Positions 33,061 to 42,213 of a stretch of 51,768 nt of DNA are shown in pieces. Every line of letters starts with the position of its first letter. The stretch's first letter is position 1. The stretch covers positions 1 to 51,768 of the forward strand of contig JASJAZ010000007.1 of the NCBI GenBank assembly GCA_030066785.1. The letters run 5' to 3'. The notes beneath the pieces are model-generated. The model was not told the origin of the DNA. It was given only the letters and a program-made list of their open reading frames with translations, and did no database searches. The stretch is from Desulfobacterales bacterium. Lineage in GTDB: Bacteria; Desulfobacterota; Desulfobacteria; Desulfobacterales; JASJAZ01. A program made the translations under genes and the position numbers.

Positions 33061-35079
33061 ATGAATTTCTGGAAAAAAGATAGCATCGGTTGCCAGAGTT
33101 TTTTTAAAAGTAATCGTTTAAATCATACGAAAGAAGCGCCGTATTCTGCCCGTTTTTGCCTTATATGTTTGTTTTTTTTCGGGATCAGTTTAGCGGTCGT
33201 GGGTCTATTTTGGTCGTGTGCACCGACGCCATCGGCACCCCCCGTTACGATGGCGCCGGGAGCTGGAGACGATTTATTCCTGGAAGCTGAAAAGCTATTT
33301 GAATCGGGCCAATATGATCAGGCCTTGGAAACCTATCAGGCCTATATTACACGATTTCCAGATCGGCCTCTAGTGGGCGCGGCATTAATGAAAATTGGCA
33401 GCATTTACAATACCCGTCAAGATTTTGCAGCCGCCCGTGACACTTTCCAACGGATCGTATCCGGCCATCCTGACAGCCCCTTTCTTTTAGATGCCAAGTT
33501 GGAAATCATCGCCACCTACTATCAGGAAGGCAATTTTAAGGCGGTTATCAAACAGGCAACAAAAATGGTCGATAGTACCAGTTCGCCAAACCATCTTCTC
33601 AGACTGTATGCCCTATTAGGCGATACATATATGGCCGTTGGCTCGGCACCCGATGCCGTCTATGCGTATTCGGCCGCAAGAGGTTTAACGGAAGCTAGCG
33701 GTAAAGAAAGCATAGAGCTGAAGCTGCATGAAGCGGTGGCACAGCTATCGGCAGATGATATCCGCGAGCTGTTAGAACAAGCCAAGGAGCCTGTTCCCCG
33801 GGATTGGTTGATGTTTCGCCTCGGTGTGAGTCTTTTTCAGCAAGATCGGTTTGAGGAGGCGGTTGAAATTTTATCTCAATTTATTAGTACCTATCCGATG
33901 AGTGAGAATACGTTTCAGGCCACAAATATGATCAATGAGTTCAATGAAAAATCGGTGTTTCTGCCCAACACGATTGGCTGTTTGCTACCGCTGACGGGAC
34001 CCTACGAAAAATATGGCAATCGTGCGCTTAAAGGTATTGAAATGGCGTTGGCGCGCGTTGGCGAGAGAACTGATCGCTCGCCGATTAATATCATCATTAA
34101 GGATACCGGTGCGAATGCAAACCAAACTTCCCGAGCTGCGCTCGAGTTGTCCGAGGAGCAGGTCGCCGCGATTATCGGGCCGATTATTATGGCGGAGCCG
34201 GCGGCTTTAGTGGCTCAAGAAAAATGGATCCCCATGATCACGTTAACTCAGAAAGACAACGTTACGCTGATTGGTGATTATGTCTTTCGGAATTTCTTAA
34301 CACCACAAATGCAAGTCAAAACCCTGGTGGACTATGCCGCTGAAAAGCTGGGCTTGAATCAGTTTGCGATTCTTTATCCCGACGAAAAATATGGTACCAC
34401 CTTCATGAATCTGTTTTGGGATGAGGTCATTGAACATAACGGCACTATTGTGGGTGTCGAGGCGTATGATCCCAAACAGACCGATTTTGCCGATTCAATT
34501 AAAAAACTGGTCGGTCTTTATTATGATATTCCTGACGATCTCAAAGAAAAAGAAGAACCAGTCTCTGACAAAGAGCAAGGTAAAGATGAAGAACCGGAAC
34601 CGACAATCGATTTTGATGCGATTTTCATTCCTGATTCACCCACCAAGGCTGGATTGATCATCCCCCAATTGGCTTTTCATGACGTCACTGATGTATACCT
34701 TTTCGGCACGAATTTATGGCACTCAGATACCCTTATTCGAATGGCCAAAGAATACGTCCAAGGTGCGATTATGACGGACGGGTTTTGGGTCGATAATCCT
34801 TCTGAAAACGTCAAAAATTTTGTAACGGTGTTTGAGGAAACATATGGTGAAAAACCCGGCTTCATTGAAGCGATTGCCTATGATACCGCTTTAATCTTGT
34901 TTGAAACGGTTTCGCAGCCTGAGATGAACTTAAAAAGTGATATAAAAGATATACTTTTAAATGATATGCTTTTTGATGGCGTGACGGGCCTGACATCCTT
35001 TGATGATGTTGGTGAAGCTGAAAAAAACTTGTTTTTGACTCAAATTCAAGGTCGTCGATTTGTGGGTTTAAATGATTAG
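33061..35079 (+). CDS. LpoA-like penicillin-binding protein activator
   Basis: A 672-residue envelope protein. An N-terminal hydrophobic segment (about 30-52) ending FWSCAPTPS may be a signal with a poor lipobox, so lipoprotein status is unsure. Residues about 65-300 are TPR-like repeats (AEKLFESGQYDQALETYQAY, then similar units). Residues about 310-665 form a type-I periplasmic binding domain (IGCLLPLTGPYEKYGNRALKG), with an acidic insert around residue 500. This TPR-plus-binding-domain layout is that of LpoA, an outer-membrane activator of PBP1A. The ATG at 33061 is preferred; the upstream codons are unrelated. No PBP gene is adjacent. Confidence 0.8.
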   Translation: MNFWKKDSIGCQSFFKSNRLNHTKEAPYSARFCLICLFFFGISLAVVGLFWSCAPTPSAPPVTMAPGAGDDLFLEAEKLFESGQYDQALETYQAYITRFPDRPLVGAALMKIGSIYNTRQDFAAARDTFQRIVSGHPDSPFLLDAKLEIIATYYQEGNFKAVIKQATKMVDSTSSPNHLLRLYALLGDTYMAVGSAPDAVYAYSAARGLTEASGKESIELKLHEAVAQLSADDIRELLEQAKEPVPRDWLMFRLGVSLFQQDRFEEAVEILSQFISTYPMSENTFQATNMINEFNEKSVFLPNTIGCLLPLTGPYEKYGNRALKGIEMALARVGERTDRSPINIIIKDTGANANQTSRAALELSEEQVAAIIGPIIMAEPAALVAQEKWIPMITLTQKDNVTLIGDYVFRNFLTPQMQVKTLVDYAAEKLGLNQFAILYPDEKYGTTFMNLFWDEVIEHNGTIVGVEAYDPKQTDFADSIKKLVGLYYDIPDDLKEKEEPVSDKEQGKDEEPEPTIDFDAIFIPDSPTKAGLIIPQLAFHDVTDVYLFGTNLWHSDTLIRMAKEYVQGAIMTDGFWVDNPSENVKNFVTVFEETYGEKPGFIEAIAYDTALILFETVSQPEMNLKSDIKDILLNDMLFDGVTGLTSFDDVGEAEKNLFLTQIQGRRFVGLND

Positions 35080-35206
35080 TTGTGAATCATTTGGCAGCGG
35101 CATTGAAATGTCTGTCATTGATCAAGAAAGGTGTTCATGATAATTATCTGTTATCATTATATTTATATGCATACACTCGAAGTGAAAGAAATAATTAATT
35201 TAAGAC

Positions 35207-35235
35207 TTGACAAGAGCTAATCATTAATTTAGATT
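35207..35235 (+). promoter_or_regulatory. Sigma-70 promoter for the PxxKW gene
   Basis: TTGACA (35207-35212), 17 bp, TAGATT (35230-35235). The -35 is perfect and the -10 is 4/6. A transcript from about 35242 would begin directly with the hairpin at 35254. Confidence 0.5.
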
Positions 35236-35253
35236 TACAGTTTGTTTGGCCAA

Positions 35254-35278
35254 GGCCGGGATTTCCCAGGCCTTTTTT
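35254..35278 (+). terminator. Terminator-like hairpin before the PxxKW gene
   Basis: A GC-rich stem (ggcc and ggg against cc and ggcc, with one mismatch) is followed by TTTTTT. It lies 175 bp after the LpoA-like gene and between the promoter at 35207 and the PxxKW gene, so it is either that gene's terminator or a leader attenuator. Confidence 0.55.
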
Positions 35279-35313
35279 AATGGAATAAATCTCTTTGAAG
35301 GGAGGTGATTGCG

Positions 35314-35592
35314 ATGCTTTGTACAACGATTCGTGAAGGAAAAGAATGCCCGTTTATGTCGGCCAATGGGTGTTCCTACAACGGCGGGATTTGCCATGAG
35401 GTCGTAGAGCAGTGTGACGGCTGTAATCGCAAAACCGAGTTGGCCGCTGGCTGGTTTTGTGCCTCATGCCCTGACCCGGGTTTAAAATGGGAAACCGGAA
35501 ATTGCAATCTGGCAACTCATGTTTCGACTTCTTCTTCCGCAAAGAGGGCTAAGCTGAATCCACTGAAAGCTTCAAAACGCGCCAACCGGTAG
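35314..35592 (+). CDS. PxxKW-family cysteine-rich protein
   Basis: A 92-residue protein with nine Cys: CPFMSANGCSYNGGIC, a CDGC centre, and GWFCASCPDPGLKWETGNCN, where PDPGLKW is the PxxKW family signature. Such small proteins occur in Desulfobacterota and probably bind metal; the role is unknown. The ATG at 35314 is chosen because GGGAGGTG lies 6 nt upstream; a GTG three codons earlier overlaps this site. The last 20 residues are a basic tail. A strong terminator follows. Confidence 0.82.
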   Translation: MLCTTIREGKECPFMSANGCSYNGGICHEVVEQCDGCNRKTELAAGWFCASCPDPGLKWETGNCNLATHVSTSSSAKRAKLNPLKASKRANR

Positions 35593-35617
35593 TGTGGAAC
35601 GCGATCGATTTGGTAAA

Positions 35618-35646
35618 CCCCGCTCCAAATTCGGGCGGGGTTTTTT
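35618..35646 (+). terminator. Terminator after the PxxKW gene
   Basis: CCCCGC (35618-35623) pairs with GCGGGG (35635-35640), loop of 11, then TTTTTT. It closes the single-gene PxxKW unit. Confidence 0.85.
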
Positions 35647-35799
35647 AACTTTTATTTGAAACCAAGTCTTCCTATCCTTATCGCTTGACTTCTCCCATAA
35701 GCAATTTGTAAAAAGCGTTGGTTATTATCCGCATTATTCCGTTTTTATGAAACAAAGCATTCTACGAAATGGCGACGACTTTGAGTCCCAATTAACGCA

Positions 35800-37623
35800 A
35801 TGGGATTGCTATCCAACAGTAAAAAGCAGTTATCCGGCTTAATCGGTCAAGATAAAGCATTTAATATCGCATTGGCCGGTAAATGGACCGTCTATTTTGT
35901 TTTGATCGGTCTTATTGCCGGTGCGGGATCGATTGCTTTTCACTATCTGTGCCAGCTAGGGATTCATTTCTTTATGGATTTAATGGCCGGGTACCGGCCA
36001 CCTTCGCCTGCTGGGGAACACCATTTGTTGCCCCCCACCAACACCCCATTTAATAGATGGATCTTGCTCATTTTGCCGGCTTTTGGCGGGATCTTGAGCG
36101 GCTGGCTGGTTTACACATTTGCACCCGAAGCTGAGGGCCATGGTACTGATGCTGCCATTAATGCCTATCACAACAAGGGCGGTCTCATTCGCAGCCGTGT
36201 GCCGATTATTAAGACCCTTGCGTCATCCATTACCTTGACAACTGGTGGATCCGGTGGCCGTGAAGGACCGATTGCACAAATTGGTGCGGGGTTTGGATCA
36301 TTTTTAGCTACGAAATTAAAACTATCGGAACGCGAAAGGCGTATCATGATGGCGGCTGGCATCGGGGCTGGTGTGGGCAGCATTTTTCGCGCGCCGCTGG
36401 CCGGTGCTCTCTTTGCGGCCGAAGTCCTTTATCGCGATCCTGAATTCGAATCCGAGGTCATCATTCCCGCCGGCATATCATCAGTAGTGGCTTATTGTCT
36501 GTTTTGTTTAGTTTTTGGCTGGGGCTCTTTATTTGATTCTCCGCCATTTAAGTTCCAAAATCCTCTGGAACTCGGTCCATATATTGTCTTAGCATTTGTA
36601 TTAGTGGCCACCGGGATATTTTATGTCAAATCGTTTTACGGTACCATCGGTCTATTTGCCAAGCTCAAGATCCCCAATCATCTGAAACCGGCGCTTGGGG
36701 GACTATGTACCGGTATCATCGGTTTTTTTCTACCATGGACCCTGGCGTTTGGTTATGGATATGCTCAACAAGCAATCAACAATGAACTGACGATCCCCTT
36801 TCTCTTATCGCTGGCTATCGGAAAAGTGCTAACAACATCCTTTTCAATCGGTTCCGGTGGCAGCGGCGGCGTTTTCGGGCCGTCAGTCGTCATCGGTGGT
36901 GCCATGGGCGGCGTTGTTGGCCGTATTTTTCATCACTTAATGCCCGGTGTCGTAACAGATCCAGGGGCCTTTGTGGTGGTTGGTATGGCCGGTTTTTTTA
37001 CAGCTGTTTCCAATACGCCAATTTCTACGATCATATTTGTCAGCGAAATGACAAATTCCTATCATCTGTTGCTGCCCAGTTTATTGGTTTGTTCACTGTC
37101 TTATCTTTTAGCCCAACGCTGGACCATTTTTCACCGTCAGGTAAAAAGCAAAGTCGATTCACCGGCCCATGTGGGTGACTTTTTTGTGGATATTTTGCAA
37201 GCCATTCATGTGCGGGATTTAATTCACCAAGTTCGACAGGTAACGCTAATACCGCAGGATATGCCGTTTCAAGAATTTAAAAAATTGTTTACCGAAACCA
37301 AGCAACATTATTTTCCGGTTATGGACAAACAGGGTAAACTGTACGGGATATTTTCCAGTACGGATATTCGCGCCGTCTTGTTTTCGATGGAAATTGAAAA
37401 ATTAATCGTTATGAAGGACATTGCCAATACCGATATCATCACCACAACCCCTGCCGATGATCTTAATTCGGTTCTGCAAAAGTTTACCACAAAGAATATC
37501 GACAGTCTGCCGGTCGTTAAGGAAGAGGACCCCACGGAATTGATCGGTATGATTAACCGTCGTGAAGTGATTGCGTTTTACAATGAACAGGTTTTAACAA
37601 TGAAAGGTCAAGTCGCCAAGTAG
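35800..37623 (+). CDS. ClC-family chloride channel/transporter with CBS pair
   Basis: A 607-residue membrane protein. The ClC core spans about 25-450 with roughly ten to twelve helices; GGSGGREGPIAQIG (about 149-162) holds the gating Glu E155, and GSGGSGGVFGPSVVIGG is the second anion-binding segment. A conserved Tyr sits in MTNSYHLLLP. The C-terminus (about 465-600) carries two CBS domains for regulation. Where exchangers have a second Glu (LFxxEE), this protein has LFAAEV (E208, V209), the channel-type pattern. Either chloride or another halide could be the substrate. Confidence 0.9.
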   Translation: MGLLSNSKKQLSGLIGQDKAFNIALAGKWTVYFVLIGLIAGAGSIAFHYLCQLGIHFFMDLMAGYRPPSPAGEHHLLPPTNTPFNRWILLILPAFGGILSGWLVYTFAPEAEGHGTDAAINAYHNKGGLIRSRVPIIKTLASSITLTTGGSGGREGPIAQIGAGFGSFLATKLKLSERERRIMMAAGIGAGVGSIFRAPLAGALFAAEVLYRDPEFESEVIIPAGISSVVAYCLFCLVFGWGSLFDSPPFKFQNPLELGPYIVLAFVLVATGIFYVKSFYGTIGLFAKLKIPNHLKPALGGLCTGIIGFFLPWTLAFGYGYAQQAINNELTIPFLLSLAIGKVLTTSFSIGSGGSGGVFGPSVVIGGAMGGVVGRIFHHLMPGVVTDPGAFVVVGMAGFFTAVSNTPISTIIFVSEMTNSYHLLLPSLLVCSLSYLLAQRWTIFHRQVKSKVDSPAHVGDFFVDILQAIHVRDLIHQVRQVTLIPQDMPFQEFKKLFTETKQHYFPVMDKQGKLYGIFSSTDIRAVLFSMEIEKLIVMKDIANTDIITTTPADDLNSVLQKFTTKNIDSLPVVKEEDPTELIGMINRREVIAFYNEQVLTMKGQVAK

Positions 37624-37826
37624 AAGTAGTTGATCGATTAGTACGCAATCAATGATGCGCTTGCCGGATTGATTGATCATGTCATTGGTTTGCCGGTTGG
37701 GAAAAATTTTAATGAGTTATTAACCGTCAGGCCTTTAACACGCTTATCAATGTGACAACTCTGCTGAATACATCCATTAAATGCCCTATAACCCGCCTGC
37801 CGAATGCATCTCACGGCAACAGCGTG

Positions 37827-38570
37827 TCAATAGATTACCTGAACTAAAACCAATCCTTGGGGCGGCGCAGTAGGCCCGGCCAGATTGCGATCTTTTGATA
37901 AGAGAATTTTCTTGAATTCACCGGCACTAATTTTTTGTAAGCCTACCGCCACCAACGTACCCACGATGTTGCGCACCATGAATCTTAAAAAGCCATTGGC
38001 CTGAATGGTGAAAACCAGATGATCTGGATCTATTTTGACCAATTGGGCCTGAAAAATGGTCCTAATCGTATCGTTCCGCGGGCTGCCGGCCCCCTCAAAA
38101 GCTTTAAAGTCGTAAGTTCCAGGGATGCAGGCCACCGCATTTTGCATTTCAGATAATTTTAGCTGCTTGCGCACATGCCACTCAAAATCTCGTCCCAAGG
38201 CTGATGGGAGACTGTGGTTACGGATTCGGTAACGATAGATCTTGCTTTGCACCTGATAACGGGCATGAAAGCTGCTGGCTACCGGCTGGCAGTGTTTGAT
38301 AACAACATCAGATGGTAAAAGACTGTTGAGGCCGGCCAGCAGCGCATCCGGTTTGATATCCGTCTGGCAGCGAAAATTGGCCACCTGAGCTAAGGCATGC
38401 ACGCCGGCATCGGTACGTCCGGAGCCGATTAAAGTGATCTTTTGGCGGGTTATTTTTTGGATGGCAGCCTCAATCTCGCCTTGAATCGTGCGGTCCTGAC
38501 GCTGGCGTTGCCACCCGTGATAGTGGGTGCCATCATATTCAATAATGAGTTTAAAATTCGTTTCAGTCAT
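37827..38570 (-). CDS. truA: tRNA pseudouridine38-40 synthase
   Basis: TruA isomerises uridines 38-40 in the anticodon arm. The 247-residue frame has IEYDGTHYHGWQRQ at the start, the catalytic Asp in GSGRTDAGVHALAQ (about residue 53), YRYRI, and FLRFMVRNIVGTL near the C-terminus. Length matches the family. It lies 83 bp after the AEC transporter gene on the same strand and may be the last gene of that run. Confidence 0.95.
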   Translation of the reverse strand: MTETNFKLIIEYDGTHYHGWQRQRQDRTIQGEIEAAIQKITRQKITLIGSGRTDAGVHALAQVANFRCQTDIKPDALLAGLNSLLPSDVVIKHCQPVASSFHARYQVQSKIYRYRIRNHSLPSALGRDFEWHVRKQLKLSEMQNAVACIPGTYDFKAFEGAGSPRNDTIRTIFQAQLVKIDPDHLVFTIQANGFLRFMVRNIVGTLVAVGLQKISAGEFKKILLSKDRNLAGPTAPPQGLVLVQVIY

Positions 38571-38653
38571 AATAGCTTCAATAATTATTTAATGATGCTT
38601 ACACGCTTAACCGACTGGATTATTCCTAAAATAGGTTTTTGAGAGTTGCGAAG

Positions 38654-39568
38654 TCATAGTAACAAGGCAATTGAAAGGGGTCCGAATGATAAAACCGTTG
38701 AGACCACAATGGCTGCCGAGGCCAGTTTCGTGTCGCTGGCAAGTTGTGATGAAAGAATGTAAATGGCTGTGGAGGTGGGCAGTGCGAAAAAAACCATGCC
38801 TACTTTAAACGGCAATGGTTCAACCGCCAGCAACCGCAACAGCATGTAGCCAATGGTCGGCAAAAGGATTAGTTTAATGACCGATGCCGCTAACGCGGGT
38901 TTAATGTAGTTGCCGATACTCTTAAATGAAAGCGCGGCACCAATTGAAATCAGTGCCAGGGGCAGCGTTGTTAGTGAAATTAAGCGCAGGGTATTGTCGA
39001 TAAAGACAGGCAGGGGAATATTAAAACGCGCGTATAAGATTCCCGCAAGACAAGCAATGATTAATGGGTTTGAAATCAGCGCCTTGACCGTAATAATGCT
39101 TCTGGCTTTCAAGGTATATTTCTTGCCGGAAAACCAGATCAAGGTTGATACGGCTAATACATTTATAATTGGGATGATTAAACCGACTAATATGCCGAAA
39201 TAATGAACTCCACTATCGCCCAGAGCAACAATAATAATAGCCATACCGATATAGGTATTAAATCGATAACAACTTTGGGAAAAACTCCCGGCCATATAAT
39301 CAGAGACATGAAACAATTTAATATAAAGACCGCTGATGATGTAAACCAGCAATACTGAAGCAGTGACAGCTGCAATGAACGGCCAGTCAATTGTAATGTC
39401 AGAAGCTGCGCCACCGATTTTCCAGAATAGCAGTGCCGGGAAAAAGATGAAATAAACCAAGCGATCAGATGTTTTTAGAAAAGTGTCGTTGGTTAATTTG
39501 AAGTGCTTCAGGGCCGCGCCAAGGATGAGGAGTGCAAAAACCGGAAAAAGACTATTAATGACAATCAA
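38654..39568 (-). CDS. AEC-family transporter (auxin efflux carrier type)
   Basis: A 304-residue membrane protein with about ten hydrophobic helices in two halves: FPVFALLILGAALKHF at the start and FALPTSTAIYILSSQL in the penultimate part are AEC signatures. Bacterial members export or import organic acids such as malate; the substrate here is unknown. The frame begins with TTG at 39568; AGGATC lies 8 nt upstream inside the end of the short TGA-containing gene, which stops 3 nt before, so the two are coupled. Confidence 0.85.
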   Translation of the reverse strand: MIVINSLFPVFALLILGAALKHFKLTNDTFLKTSDRLVYFIFFPALLFWKIGGAASDITIDWPFIAAVTASVLLVYIISGLYIKLFHVSDYMAGSFSQSCYRFNTYIGMAIIIVALGDSGVHYFGILVGLIIPIINVLAVSTLIWFSGKKYTLKARSIITVKALISNPLIIACLAGILYARFNIPLPVFIDNTLRLISLTTLPLALISIGAALSFKSIGNYIKPALAASVIKLILLPTIGYMLLRLLAVEPLPFKVGMVFFALPTSTAIYILSSQLASDTKLASAAIVVSTVLSFGPLSIALLL

Positions 39569-39571
39569 GGG

Positions 39572-39751
39572 TTAGATCCTATCACAGGGAATATCATGTA
39601 ATTCTTTTTCAAATTGGTCGTCCATGGCGGCAATGAACTTTTCAATGGAAAAAATTTGGCTGCAACCCTTGCAGCGTAGCTGAACGGAGCGTCAAGTGCG
39701 CTGAATGGTTAATGGATGATCACACTCAGGACAAAAGGCCTTTGATCGCAT
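39572..39751 (-). CDS. Candidate selenoprotein: dual-CXXC small protein with in-frame TGA
   Basis: Read through one TGA (39692-39694) the frame gives 59 residues: C7-x2-C10, U20, C27-x2-C30 and a C-terminal DIPCDRI. The order CXXC, U, CXXC is that of a zinc-ribbon with a selenocysteine (Cys in relatives as I recall) just before the second pair. Sixteen nt after the TGA a perfect hairpin (39659-39675, 6-bp stem GCTGCA/TGCAGC, loop AGGGT) resembles the bacterial SECIS of fdhF in size, distance and G-U loop. The frame is open and coding-like on both sides of the TGA, the stop is 3 nt before an AEC transporter, and the genome carries selA. A redox role is inferred. Alternatives: a pseudogene or sequencing error. 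Confidence 0.7.
39659..39675 (-). promoter_or_regulatory. SECIS-like hairpin
   Basis: On the minus strand GCTGCA pairs with TGCAGC around AGGGT. Its first base is 17 nt after the last base of the TGA, and the apical loop starts 22 nt after the TGA, within the range used by SelB in bacteria. Confidence 0.6.
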
Positions 39752-39795
39752 TGCGTTAACTGTGGCTTTCGATCTGGAATAATACCGAAAACAGG

Positions 39796-39818
39796 CTGCT
39801 ACTTTAAGGTCGTAGCAG
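39796..39818. other. 7-bp hairpin in the divergent argJ gap
   Basis: CTGCTAC (39796-39802) pairs with GTAGCAG (39812-39818), loop of 9. It lies between the short selenoprotein-like gene (minus) and argJ (plus), and could be in either 5' leader or be an operator. No poly-T follows on either strand. Confidence 0.4.
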
Positions 39819-39948
39819 TTGGTTAAGAAAAAGAACAATTTGACAATCAAAACTAGTTCTGACAATTGAAAGGCCGCAAGCGTTGCATGGCTACCGCTTT
39901 AAAACAGCCTGTCAATTACCAGAAACGCATGCAAATGGGAATAAAATT

Positions 39949-41133
39949 ATGGTTCATAATTTTTGCCAAGGCTTTCAGGCCGGGGCCATAGCTGCTGGTA
40001 TTAAAAAACACAATGCACTAGACTTGGGGCTCATCTACAGCAACCATCCGGCAGCAGTCAGCGGCGTTTTTACGCGCAACCAGATCCAAGCCGCACCGGT
40101 GATGTTGGCACGCCGGCGGATCCAAGCGGGACTTTGCCAGGCCATCATCGTAAACAGTGGCAATGCCAATTGTTGTACGGGTGAAACGGGATTGCGCGAT
40201 GCAGCCGCCATGGCTGCACAAACGGCCCAAGCCCTTGGGATATCAGAAGAACTGGTATTAACGGCATCCACGGGGGTTATCGGTGCACCGTTGCCAATTG
40301 ATAACATCACCGGTTCGATTGCGAATCTAGCCAAACAGCTGGATCCTAATGGTTTTGATGATGTTGCCCGGGCGATCATGACGACCGACACGGTACCAAA
40401 ATTAATTTCTAAGTCGATTTCCATTAATGGCGAGTCTGTTACCATTACCGGCATGGCCAAGGGTGCCGGCATGATTCGTCCGGACATGGCGACCCTGCTA
40501 TGCTTTGTGTTTACCGATATTGATGCGACCGCTAAGCAACTTAAGCCCTGCCTGGTAAAAGCGGTCGATGATTCTTTCAATCGCATTACAATCGACGGCG
40601 ATACCAGTACCAATGACACGGTGCTAATCTTGGCCAATGGCATGTCCGGTGTCGCTTTAGATACGCCACAGTCGCTTAACGCCTTTCAAACGGCCTTAAA
40701 TGATTTGCTGGTCGATCTGGCCAAACAGATTGTCCAGGATGGTGAGGGGGCGACGAAACTAATTGAAATACGTGTAAAAGGGGCCTCGAGCAACGCAGAT
40801 GCCCGTCGCATCGCCGATACGGTCGCACACTCGAATCTGGTGAAAACGGCCTGTTTTGGCGAAGATGCCAATTGGGGTCGAATTTTAGCAGCGGCGGGTC
40901 GATCGGGGGCTGCGATTAAACCGGATTGCACGGATATTTATTTTGATCATGTCAAGCTAGTGGAAGGCGGGGTTGGTTGCGGAAACCGCTCAGAGCAGGA
41001 GGCCCACATGGTTTTGCAAAAGCCGGTGTTTAGCATCACGATCGATTTAAACATCGGCAACGGTCGCGCAGCGATGTATACTTGTGATTTCTCCATTGAT
41101 TACGTAAAAATCAATGCCGAATATCGATCATAA
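39949..41133 (+). CDS. argJ: Bifunctional ornithine acetyltransferase/N-acetylglutamate synthase
   Basis: ArgJ transfers acetyl from N-acetylornithine to glutamate in the cyclic arginine pathway. The 394-residue frame has VNSGNANCCTGETG (about 69-81), LTASTGVIGAPLP and KGAGMIRPDMATLL, where autocleavage occurs between Ala181 and Thr182 to give alpha and beta chains with Thr as nucleophile. GEGATK lies near residue 265 and the chain ends normally. The ATG at 39949 is chosen because family members start just before GFQAGxxAAGIK; the upstream TTG frame to 39883 is unlikely. Possession of cysteines in the early part (CC) is unusual but not disruptive. Confidence 0.94.
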   Translation: MVHNFCQGFQAGAIAAGIKKHNALDLGLIYSNHPAAVSGVFTRNQIQAAPVMLARRRIQAGLCQAIIVNSGNANCCTGETGLRDAAAMAAQTAQALGISEELVLTASTGVIGAPLPIDNITGSIANLAKQLDPNGFDDVARAIMTTDTVPKLISKSISINGESVTITGMAKGAGMIRPDMATLLCFVFTDIDATAKQLKPCLVKAVDDSFNRITIDGDTSTNDTVLILANGMSGVALDTPQSLNAFQTALNDLLVDLAKQIVQDGEGATKLIEIRVKGASSNADARRIADTVAHSNLVKTACFGEDANWGRILAAAGRSGAAIKPDCTDIYFDHVKLVEGGVGCGNRSEQEAHMVLQKPVFSITIDLNIGNGRAAMYTCDFSIDYVKINAEYRS

Positions 41134-41245
41134 CGAATTGCCCAATACAACGTCTTTTTCCCATTTCGGGTGGTGTCAATTGCAGAGACCGGCGTGCCGG
41201 GGTTAGCGGTTTTAGGCTGGTAAATCATCTCAAATACGCAACTAT

Positions 41246-41953
41246 ATGAAGCATATGCGTTTACAGAAATATCTCTCAGTCGCCGGAGCGTGTTCCCGGC
41301 GTAAAGGGGAACAATACATTCTTCAAGGACGCGTGCAGGTCAACTATCAGGTTGTCAGCGAACTAGGCAGCAAGGTTGATCCAGCCATAGATCACGTGCA
41401 ACTTGATGGCCAACCGATTGCATTTGAGACTGAAAAGGTCTACATCGCACTCAATAAACCGGCAGGCTATGTTTCGAGTTGTCGTCAAACCGGAGAGCTG
41501 ATAATTCTGGATCTCATCGATATCCCGCAACGGCTTTATCCCATTGGCAGACTAGACAAGGATTCGGTAGGGCTTTTGCTGCTAACCAATGACGGACAAA
41601 TACATCATCGGCTATCGCATCCTTCCTTTGATCACGAAAAGGAGTATAGGGTCACCGTCGATCATCATATATCAGATGAAGCCCTTAGAATGCTCGCGCA
41701 AGGGATAGAGCTTAGCGATGGAAAAACCCGGCCGGCGCGAGTCAAGCGGATTGCGGCTAAACGTTTTTGCATAATTCTTAGAGAAGGGCGCAATCGTCAG
41801 GTGCGGCGCATGGTGGGAAAGCTGGGACGCAAAGTTGTTAAGCTTCAACGCGTGCGGTTTGCCAATATTAAACTCGGCAAGCTACCGTCGGGAAAATGGC
41901 GCCACTTGACGGTTAAAGAACGTATGACACTGTTAGAATCTCGGTCAAAGTAA
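41246..41953 (+). CDS. RsuA/RluB-family pseudouridine synthase
   Basis: A 235-residue rRNA pseudouridine synthase. An S4 RNA-binding domain at the start (LQKYLSVAGACSRRKGEQYI) is followed by the catalytic domain with VYIALNKPAGYV and the active Asp in GRLDKDSVGLLLLTNDG (about residue 107), then EGRNRQVRRMV. RluB, RluE, RluF and RsuA share these motifs and the target uridine cannot be told from sequence. It lies 112 bp after argJ on the same strand. Confidence 0.92.
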   Translation: MKHMRLQKYLSVAGACSRRKGEQYILQGRVQVNYQVVSELGSKVDPAIDHVQLDGQPIAFETEKVYIALNKPAGYVSSCRQTGELIILDLIDIPQRLYPIGRLDKDSVGLLLLTNDGQIHHRLSHPSFDHEKEYRVTVDHHISDEALRMLAQGIELSDGKTRPARVKRIAAKRFCIILREGRNRQVRRMVGKLGRKVVKLQRVRFANIKLGKLPSGKWRHLTVKERMTLLESRSK

Positions 41954-42213
41954 TGCAACCGGATATGCACACTAACGACATGGACTTCGCAAAGAATGAA
42001 GCAAGACCCATTACGGTTATGATGGCCCAACATATCGTCCACCCAATGAGGCTAAATCGTTACTGATTCAGGCAACGGTGGGTTGTCCCATATCCGCTGT
42101 ACGGTTTGCATGCTGTCCCCTTTTCGAGTTCGCAAGATTGCATCTATCAAGGCCGATGTTAACAAGGCACAAAACATCGGAACCGAATAATAACTGAGAG
42201 AGAGGCATCTGGT

